Positions 1-4,893 of a stretch of DNA of 6,152 nt are shown here, in pieces. The stretch covers positions 1 to 6,152 of the forward strand of contig CATZYB010000150.1 in the NCBI GenBank assembly GCA_958426095.1. The letters run 5' to 3'. Numbering within the stretch: position 1 is the first letter of the stretch; every line of letters begins with the position of its first letter. This stretch comes from an uncultured Lachnospiraceae bacterium (GTDB taxonomy: Bacteria > Bacillota > Clostridia > Lachnospirales > Lachnospiraceae). The position numbers and the translations under genes were made by a program. Below the pieces are notes generated by a model. That model searched no databases. It saw nothing but the letters and a program-made list of their open reading frames with translations, and was not told the origin of the DNA.

Positions 1-30
1 ATTAAGGTTTTTATTATATTTTGAAACAAA

Positions 31-63
31 AAAACAGGTAGTTTTTGACACTACCCGTTTTTT
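31..63 (+). terminator. Terminator-like hairpin in the leader of the first gene
   Basis: The arms AAAACAGGTAGT (31-42) and ACTACCCGTTTT (50-61) pair with a single A/C mismatch around a 7-base loop, and a run of six T (58-63) follows the GC-containing core. A29 and A30 can also pair with T62 and T63. This has the form of a Rho-independent terminator. It ends one base before the AAGGAGG ribosome binding site (65-71) of the gene at 80, so no promoter fits between the two. Either it ends an upstream gene and the operon is reached by read-through, or it is an attenuator in the operon's own leader. The upstream context lies outside the window, so the two cannot be separated here. Confidence 0.65.
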
Positions 64-79
64 CAAGGAGGCATAGAGA

Positions 80-418
80 ATGAATTCAGTAAATGACAGA
101 TCCAGAGATATCGGTGAATTTATACCGGCTGTAGATGATGATATGATTATTTGCCGCTGCGAAGAGATTACAAAAGGAGAGATCCGGCGGGCGGTACATG
201 ACGGTATGTTTACCCTGACAGAAATACGAAGATATTTGAGAACGGGAATGGGACTCTGCCAGGGGCAGACCTGCTCGAAACTGGTTAAGGGTATTGTGGC
301 AAAGGAGCTTGGCGTTTCTCCGGCAGAATTAGAGCCGGCCACATCCAGAGTTCCGATGCGTCCGATCGAAATGTATATTTTTGCAAATGAAGCGAAGGAG
401 GGCGAGGCAGATGAGTAA
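80..418 (+). CDS. BFD-like [2Fe-2S]-binding protein, stand-alone small subunit of an amine/amino-acid dehydrogenase
   Basis: The 112-residue protein has Cys25, Cys27, Cys60 and Cys65 in a C-X-C-X32-C-X4-C arrangement (CRC, then CQGQTC), the signature of the bacterioferritin-associated ferredoxin (Fer2_BFD) [2Fe-2S] domain. The fold spans about residues 22-80. The tail with R-P-x-R-P-I-E (about 90-97) resembles the segment that follows this domain in alpha subunits of sarcosine oxidase, opine oxidase and HcnB. Here the domain is a separate protein with a polar N-terminal extension of about 20 residues. The start is fixed by AAGGAGG at 65-71, 8 bases before ATG. The stop overlaps the next gene by 8 bases, which suggests translational coupling and a shared complex with the flavoprotein. 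The likely role, by inference, is cytoplasmic electron relay from that flavoprotein. No signal peptide or membrane segment is seen. The domain assignment is firm; the partner and physiological acceptor are not known. Confidence 0.88.
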   Translation: MNSVNDRSRDIGEFIPAVDDDMIICRCEEITKGEIRRAVHDGMFTLTEIRRYLRTGMGLCQGQTCSKLVKGIVAKELGVSPAELEPATSRVPMRPIEMYIFANEAKEGEADE

Positions 419-1538
419 TTGTGCAGAGGTTGTAATCATAGGCGGCGGCATCATCGGATGCGCTACAGCCTATTATCTGGCAAAGCAGGGGGCCAGCGTC
501 ATTGTTCTTGAAGGCAGCGACCATATTGGAAACGGCGGTTCCTCTAGAAACGGCGGCGGAGTTCGTCAGTCCGGGCGGGATGTGCGAGAGCTTCCCCTCG
601 TGATGTATGGCATTAAAAATCTGTGGCCTCACCTTTCCGAAGAACTCGAGGTGGATTGTGAATATCATCAGGACGGAAATCTTCGTCTCGGAAAAAATGA
701 AAAACATGCAGAAATACTGACAGGCCTTGCCAATAATGCAAGAAAAGTGGGACTGGATGTGCGGATGATCGACGGTGATGAGGTGCGTCAGATCAATCCA
801 TATCTCTCAAAGGAGGTTACTGTTGCAAGCTGGTGTCCGACGGACGGCCATGCCAATCCGCTGACGACGACTTTGGGATTTTATAAAATGGCCCGGCGTT
901 ACGGAGCCCATTTCATTTCCGGCGAGAAGGTCATCCGGCTTCAGACGGTCAGAGGAAAAATCCGCCGGGTAATTACAGAAAATAATGTATACGAAGGTGA
1001 AAATGTATTGGTGGCGGCAGGGCTTGACAGCCGTCCGATTCTTACCAGCGTGGGAATCGATGTGCCGATGTCCTCATCTCTTCTGGAAGCCCTGGTTACA
1101 GAGGCGGAGCCCCATATGTTTGACCAGATGCTCGGCACGGCGGATGCGGATTTTTACGGCCATCAGACAAAGCACGGCTCCTTTGTTTTCGGAGGCTCCT
1201 CCGGGTTAGAACCCTTTAACAAAGATAATGGAACGCCGGTAACAAGCAGTAAGACGGCGCCATGTATCTGCCGCGGTATTATGAAATATTTCCCGGATCT
1301 GGCGGAAGCAAAAATCGTGCGGACCTGGGGCGGATGGATGGATAAATCTGCCGACGGCGTTCCGGCCTTAGGCAAGGTCGATGAGGTTCCCGGACTTTAT
1401 GTGGCCTGCGCATTTAACGGTCATGGCTTCGGCATTGCTCCGGCGGCCGGCGAACAGCTAGCGAAGCTCATTGTAACGGGACAGACGGACGTGGATCTGA
1501 CGGAGCTGCGCTACGACCGGTTTAAAGCAAAGATTTAA
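411..1538 (+). CDS. FAD-dependent oxidoreductase, DAO family (amine/amino-acid dehydrogenase beta-type subunit)
   Basis: The 375-residue protein has the DAO-family plan of glycine/sarcosine oxidase-like flavoproteins. VVIIGGGIIGC (7-17) is the Rossmann FAD-binding motif, Glu34 in IVLEG is the usual ribose-binding acidic residue, and GGSSRNGGGVRQ (42-53) is the conserved flavin-proximal stretch. The C-terminal part carries GGWMDKSADGVPALG and the FNGHGFGIAPAAGEQLA signature that closes around FAD. Start choice: the frame is open from TTG at 381, but ATG at 411 has AAGGAGG (395-401) 9 bases upstream and puts the FAD motif at the usual distance from the N-terminus, so 411 is used. The family oxidises C-N bonds of amino acids, sarcosine, proline or opines. 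The substrate cannot be read from the sequence. Pairing with a separate [2Fe-2S] protein argues for a dehydrogenase passing electrons to a carrier rather than an O2-using oxidase. Hydroxyproline, opine, proline and N-substituted amine substrates all remain possible. Confidence 0.85.
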   Translation: MSNCAEVVIIGGGIIGCATAYYLAKQGASVIVLEGSDHIGNGGSSRNGGGVRQSGRDVRELPLVMYGIKNLWPHLSEELEVDCEYHQDGNLRLGKNEKHAEILTGLANNARKVGLDVRMIDGDEVRQINPYLSKEVTVASWCPTDGHANPLTTTLGFYKMARRYGAHFISGEKVIRLQTVRGKIRRVITENNVYEGENVLVAAGLDSRPILTSVGIDVPMSSSLLEALVTEAEPHMFDQMLGTADADFYGHQTKHGSFVFGGSSGLEPFNKDNGTPVTSSKTAPCICRGIMKYFPDLAEAKIVRTWGGWMDKSADGVPALGKVDEVPGLYVACAFNGHGFGIAPAAGEQLAKLIVTGQTDVDLTELRYDRFKAKI

Positions 1539-1561
1539 AGCATTTTAAATGGAGGGAACCA

Positions 1562-2722
1562 ATGAATAATTTTAATTTTTGTGTGCCGACGGATATCCGG
1601 TTTGGTAAAGGCCAGATTGAAGGCCTTCCGGAAGAACTGGAGAAATATGGTAAAAAAATACTTCTTGTTTACGGCGGCGGCAGTATAAAGCGGACCGGCT
1701 TATATGATAAGCTTATGGAGCTTCTTAAAGCTTTTGAAATCTTTGAACTTCCGGGGATCGAGCCGAACCCGAAGCTTTCTTCCGTAAGAAAGGGAACGGA
1801 AATATGTAAAAAAGAAAGCATTGACGTTATTTTGGCCGTGGGCGGTGGAAGCTGTATTGACGCCTCAAAGCATATCGCATGCTCGGCCTGGTATGACGGG
1901 GATCCGTGGGATCTGGTCCTTGACCGGAGTAAGGTGACAAAGGCCCTTCCGATCGCCGTCGTGCTGACCATCAGCGCCACCGGCTCGGAGATGAATTCGG
2001 GGGCGGTCATCAGTAACGAGGAGACCAATGAAAAACTTGAGATAAATACGCCATTGCTCTATCCGGCCATTTCCGTGTGCAATCCGACCTATCTTTTCAC
2101 ACTGCCGGAGAAACAGACGGCAGCGGGAACCGTCGATATTATTTCCCATGTATTTGAGCAATATTTTCAGCCAAATGACGGAGCTTATATTACGGATCGA
2201 TTAAGTGAAGGCGTATTAAAGACCTGTTTTCATTACGGACCGGTCGCTTTAAAGGAACCGGAAAATTATGAGGCCCGGTCCAATCTCATGTGGGCCAGCA
2301 CTGTCGGCCTTAATCATCTGCTCACGGTGGGAAAGGGCGGCGCCTGGTCCGTTCATCCCATCGAGCATGAACTGAGCGCCTATTATGATATTACCCACGG
2401 CGTGGGGCTTGCTATTTTAACACCGGCCTGGATGCGCTATGTTCTTTGTGACAGAACAGTCGGCCGATTTGCCATGTATGCGGAAAATGTCTGGGGAATT
2501 ACCGGAGACGATAAATATGCGGCGGCCAATGAGGGAATTATGAGGACTGAACAATTTTTTAAATCCATGGGGCTTCCGTCAAAGCTTTCAGAGGTTGGCA
2601 TCGATTCAGAGAAATTTGAGGAAATGGCCGAGGAAGCTGTACGGACAAGCGGCGTGGCCAGCCGATCCTATTATCCGTTGCAGAAAGAGGACATCGTTAA
2701 AATATTTGAAATGTGTGAGTAG
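1562..2722 (+). CDS. Iron-containing alcohol dehydrogenase, butanol dehydrogenase/YqhD-like
   Basis: The 386-residue protein is a full-length group III (Fe-type) alcohol dehydrogenase. The N-terminal nucleotide-binding half has YGGGSIKRTGLYDKL (37-51), AVGGGSCIDASK (92-103) and TISATGSEMN (136-145). The predicted metal ligands Asp192, His196, His265 and His279 have the same relative spacing as those of E. coli YqhD, in the contexts TVDIISH, WSVHPIEHE and ITHGVGLA. The glycine-serine loop after Tyr37 is like YqhD and suggests NADPH use, by inference. These enzymes mostly reduce aldehydes to alcohols in the cytoplasm, and many are oxygen-sensitive. GGAGGG at 1551-1556 precedes ATG by 5 bases, and the gap from the flavoprotein gene is 23 bases, consistent with one operon. 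The substrate may be an aldehyde made by the flavoprotein upstream or derived from putrescine, such as 4-aminobutanal; this comes from context only. Family assignment is firm, substrate unknown. Confidence 0.9.
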   Translation: MNNFNFCVPTDIRFGKGQIEGLPEELEKYGKKILLVYGGGSIKRTGLYDKLMELLKAFEIFELPGIEPNPKLSSVRKGTEICKKESIDVILAVGGGSCIDASKHIACSAWYDGDPWDLVLDRSKVTKALPIAVVLTISATGSEMNSGAVISNEETNEKLEINTPLLYPAISVCNPTYLFTLPEKQTAAGTVDIISHVFEQYFQPNDGAYITDRLSEGVLKTCFHYGPVALKEPENYEARSNLMWASTVGLNHLLTVGKGGAWSVHPIEHELSAYYDITHGVGLAILTPAWMRYVLCDRTVGRFAMYAENVWGITGDDKYAAANEGIMRTEQFFKSMGLPSKLSEVGIDSEKFEEMAEEAVRTSGVASRSYYPLQKEDIVKIFEMCE

Positions 2723-2741
2723 ACAGTAAGGAGGAATCGGT

Positions 2742-3602
2742 GTGCGGGAAATAAAGGTAGCGGCGACCCAGATGGAATGTACATGGAATCGTCAGGAAAC
2801 TTTGGAGCGGGCAGACTGGCTGGTACGGAAGGCCGCAGACTGCGGAGCCCGGATTATTCTGCTTCAGGAGCTGTTTGAGACGCCTTATTTTTGCCAGCTG
2901 CAAAAGTTTGAATACATGAAGCTGGCGACAACAGTGGAAGAAAATCCGGCCGTCCGGCATTTTAAGCAGGTGGCGAAGGAACTTCAAGTGGTCTTGCCTG
3001 TCAGCTTTTTTGAAAAGGTGGGGAATACGGCGTTTAATTCGATCGCAATGATCGATGCCGACGGAAGGATTTTGGGCATTTACAGAAAGAGTCATATTCC
3101 GGATGGATTGCCCTACGCTGAAAAATTTTATTTTACACCGGGAGATACGGGCTTTAAAGTATGGAAAACCAGATACGGAACCATCGGCGTGGGGATCTGC
3201 TGGGATCAGTGGTTTCCTGAAGCCGCAAGGGCGATGGCCCTTTTGGGTGCTGAAATGCTGCTTTACCCGACGGCGATCGGTTCAGAACCCACATTGGAAA
3301 AGGATTCATCGGTTCACTGGAGAAATGCGATGGCCGGACATGCCGCGGCAAATATGATGCCGGTCATCGCCTCAAACCGTATTGGAACCGAGTCGGATGA
3401 AAATTCAACAATGACATTTTACGGAAGTTCATTTATTGCCGACCAACATGGAGAAATGGCCATACAGGCAGACCGGCATACGGCCGGTGTCATTACGGCG
3501 GAATTTGACTTGGACGCCCTTGCGGATGAACGGCGGGAATGGGGCATTTTCAGAGACCGGAGGCCGGAGCTTTATCAGATATTAATGACCCATGGCGCGT
3601 AA
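2742..3602 (+). CDS. aguB: N-carbamoylputrescine amidase
   Basis: This enzyme hydrolyses N-carbamoylputrescine to putrescine, CO2 and ammonia, the second step of the agmatine deiminase route. The 286-residue protein belongs to the nitrilase superfamily and has the complete Glu-Lys-Cys triad: Glu43 in LLQELFETPYFCQ, Lys116 in YRKSHIPDG and Cys153 in GICWDQWFPEAARAMALLGAE. The segments WDQWFPEAARAM, YPTAIGSEP (175-183), HWRNAMAGHAAAN and ASNRIGTE (210-217) are those typical of the N-carbamoylputrescine amidase branch, including the plant enzyme. Length is normal for the family. The start is GTG, supported by AAGGAGG at 2728-2734 with 7-base spacing and by the conserved N-terminus KVAATQMECTW. 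It lies 19 bases after the alcohol dehydrogenase and directly before aguA, which supplies its substrate; that neighbour strengthens the call against other carbon-nitrogen hydrolases. Confidence 0.95.
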   Translation: MREIKVAATQMECTWNRQETLERADWLVRKAADCGARIILLQELFETPYFCQLQKFEYMKLATTVEENPAVRHFKQVAKELQVVLPVSFFEKVGNTAFNSIAMIDADGRILGIYRKSHIPDGLPYAEKFYFTPGDTGFKVWKTRYGTIGVGICWDQWFPEAARAMALLGAEMLLYPTAIGSEPTLEKDSSVHWRNAMAGHAAANMMPVIASNRIGTESDENSTMTFYGSSFIADQHGEMAIQADRHTAGVITAEFDLDALADERREWGIFRDRRPELYQILMTHGA

Positions 3603-3635
3603 GAACACGGCCATTATGTATGGAAGGAAGATATT

Positions 3636-4730
3636 ATGGCAAAAATCATTCGAGGTTCAACCCCAAAGCAGGATGGCTTTTATATGCCGGGAGAATTCAC
3701 ACCCCAGGAAAAGGTGTGGATGATCTGGCCGGAGAGAACGGACAACTGGCGGCTTGGCGCAAAACCGGCCCAGGCGGCCTATGCCGATGTGGCTAGAGCT
3801 ATCAGTGAATTTACCCAGGTCACCATGCTTGTATCCTACAGCCAATATGAAAATTGCAGGGCGCGTCTGCCGGAAAATATCCGGGTGATCGAAATGAGCA
3901 GCAACGACGCCTGGTGCCGGGACTGCGGACCGTCTTTTCTCATCAATGATAAAGGCGAAAAAAGAGCCTGCGACTGGACCTTTAATGCCTGGGGAGGATT
4001 GATCGACGGGTTATATTTTCCGTGGGATGCGGATGACCGGATTGCCGGTAAAATATGTGAAATCGAGAATGTGGACAGGTACAGGACCGACGGCTTTATT
4101 CTGGAAGGCGGCGCTTTTCATGTGGATGGCGAAGGAACGGTTCTCACAACGGAAATGTGTCTTCTCAATAAGGACAGGAACAGTCATTTGACAAAAAAAG
4201 AGATCGAACAGACACTCTGTGATTACTTAAATTGTGACAAGGTTCTTTGGGTGAAGGACGGTATTGACCCGGAGGAGACGAAGGGGCATATCGATGACGT
4301 GGCCTGTTTTGTAAAACCGGGCGAGGTGGCCTGTATTTATACGGATGATGTTCAGCATCCATTTTATAAACAGGCCCAGGCGGCTTATAAATATTTGTCG
4401 GGATCAACAGACGCCAGAGGGCGGAAACTTAAAGTCCATAAGCTGTGTCTTACGAAGAAGCCTGTTTATATGCAGGGCAGCGATACCATTGACCATGGGC
4501 AGGGGACGATTCCGAGACGGGACGGAGAGCTGTGTATTGCGTCCTATCTTAATTTTCTTATTACGAATGGGGGAATTATCGCGCCCCAGTATGATGATGA
4601 GAATGACCGTCTGGCTTTGGAACAGCTGCGGGAGATATTTCCCAAATATAAGGTTGTCGGTGTTCATACAAGAGAAATTGTTTATGGCGGAGGAAATATT
4701 CATTGTATTACCCAGCAGCAGCCGAAATAA
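3636..4730 (+). CDS. aguA: Agmatine deiminase (agmatine iminohydrolase)
   Basis: This enzyme converts agmatine to N-carbamoylputrescine and ammonia. The 364-residue protein is full length for the peptidyl-arginine-deiminase-like AguA family. Catalytic and substrate-binding positions are present: Asp96 in WCRDCGPSF, Glu157 in FILEGGAFH, His218 and Asp220 in KGHIDD, and the nucleophile Cys357 in GGGNIHCITQQQP. As recalled, these numbers coincide with those of the Enterococcus faecalis enzyme. The N-terminal MPGEFTPQEKVWMIWPER block and the MQGSDTIDHGQGTIPRRDGE segment are typical. The start is ATG at 3636 with an AAGGA core (3624-3628) 7 bases upstream, 33 bases after aguB. No putrescine carbamoyltransferase, carbamate kinase or agmatine/putrescine antiporter is visible, so the window points to the hydrolytic AguA-AguB route rather than the ATP-yielding one. 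It is the last gene of the apparent operon. Confidence 0.96.
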   Translation: MAKIIRGSTPKQDGFYMPGEFTPQEKVWMIWPERTDNWRLGAKPAQAAYADVARAISEFTQVTMLVSYSQYENCRARLPENIRVIEMSSNDAWCRDCGPSFLINDKGEKRACDWTFNAWGGLIDGLYFPWDADDRIAGKICEIENVDRYRTDGFILEGGAFHVDGEGTVLTTEMCLLNKDRNSHLTKKEIEQTLCDYLNCDKVLWVKDGIDPEETKGHIDDVACFVKPGEVACIYTDDVQHPFYKQAQAAYKYLSGSTDARGRKLKVHKLCLTKKPVYMQGSDTIDHGQGTIPRRDGELCIASYLNFLITNGGIIAPQYDDENDRLALEQLREIFPKYKVVGVHTREIVYGGGNIHCITQQQPK

Positions 4731-4734
4731 AAAG

Positions 4735-4767
4735 AAGGCCGTATCATAGAAGGTGTGATACGGCCTT
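4735..4767 (-). terminator. Perfect 12-bp hairpin after aguA, terminator-like on the minus strand
   Basis: The arms AAGGCCGTATCA (4735-4746) and TGATACGGCCTT (4756-4767) pair perfectly around a 9-base loop, 5 bases after the aguA stop codon. On the plus strand the hairpin is followed by AAATAATG, which has no U-tract. On the minus strand it is followed by CTTTTTATTT (complement of 4725-4734), the proper form for intrinsic termination. It may stabilise the 3' end of the aguA message, act as a weak plus-strand terminator, or stop a minus-strand transcript. The stem is certain; its role and working strand are inferred. Confidence 0.55.
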
Positions 4768-4796
4768 AAATAATGCCATCAATTTTTGTTTCGCTA

Positions 4797-4826
4797 TTGA
4801 CAAAATATGGGATGAACTGATATGAT
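4797..4826 (+). promoter_or_regulatory. Predicted sigma-A promoter of glnA with extended -10
   Basis: A perfect -35 TTGACA (4797-4802) is followed after 18 bases by TATGAT (4821-4826), five of six matches to the -10 consensus. TGA at 4818-4820 gives the TGn extended -10 element. The region just upstream (4781-4790) is T-rich. Transcription would begin near 4833, inside the palindrome CCCATGGG (4830-4837). It is the only convincing plus-strand promoter found between aguA and glnA, so glnA has its own transcription start and need not depend on read-through from the agmatine operon. Confidence 0.8.
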
Positions 4827-4839
4827 TAGCCCATGGGAC

Positions 4840-4875
4840 AAAGGCGTACTTAAGTGTATAAGTACGCCTTTTTTT
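4840..4875 (+). terminator. Strong intrinsic terminator in the glnA leader (probable attenuator)
   Basis: AAAGGCGTACTTA (4840-4852) pairs perfectly over 13 bp with TAAGTACGCCTTT (4859-4871) around the 6-base loop AGTGTA, and the T-run covers 4869-4875. It is a textbook Rho-independent terminator. It sits between the predicted glnA start site (about 4833) and the glnA ribosome binding site AAAAGGAG (4878-4885). Any transcript from the predicted promoter, or read-through from aguA, must pass it to express glnA. It may therefore both end the agmatine operon and attenuate glnA. No alternative antiterminator pairing was found by eye in the short leader. Confidence 0.85.
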
Positions 4876-4893
4876 AGAAAAGGAGTGAATACG

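Noticed and set aside
15..20. TATATT as a possible -10 for the first operon
   Set aside because: The matching -35 would lie before position 1, and the region is simply AT-rich, so it cannot be supported from this window.
45..50. Perfect TTGACA as a -35 box just before the first gene
   Set aside because: It lies in the loop and 3' arm of the hairpin, and no -10 like sequence occurs 16-18 bases downstream, where the ribosome binding site lies. Any start would also fall at or after the ATG.
381..410. Upstream TTG start giving a 385-residue flavoprotein
   Set aside because: It has no ribosome binding site at the right distance and adds a charged, non-conserved extension, whereas ATG at 411 has AAGGAGG 9 bases upstream.
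4345..4749. Plus-strand 134-codon frame overlapping the end of aguA
   Set aside because: It runs out of frame through conserved aguA sequence including the catalytic Cys region, and shows no recognisable domain.
4787..4802. TGT...ACA inverted motif resembling a GlnR box over the glnA -35
   Set aside because: The outer triplets span 16 bases instead of the 17 of the TGTNAN7TNACA consensus, and the inner A/T positions do not match.
4807..4837. ATGGG-N18-CCCAT repeat and CCCATGGG palindrome around the glnA -10 and start site
   Set aside because: The arms are only 4-5 bases and match no operator I know; possible by chance.
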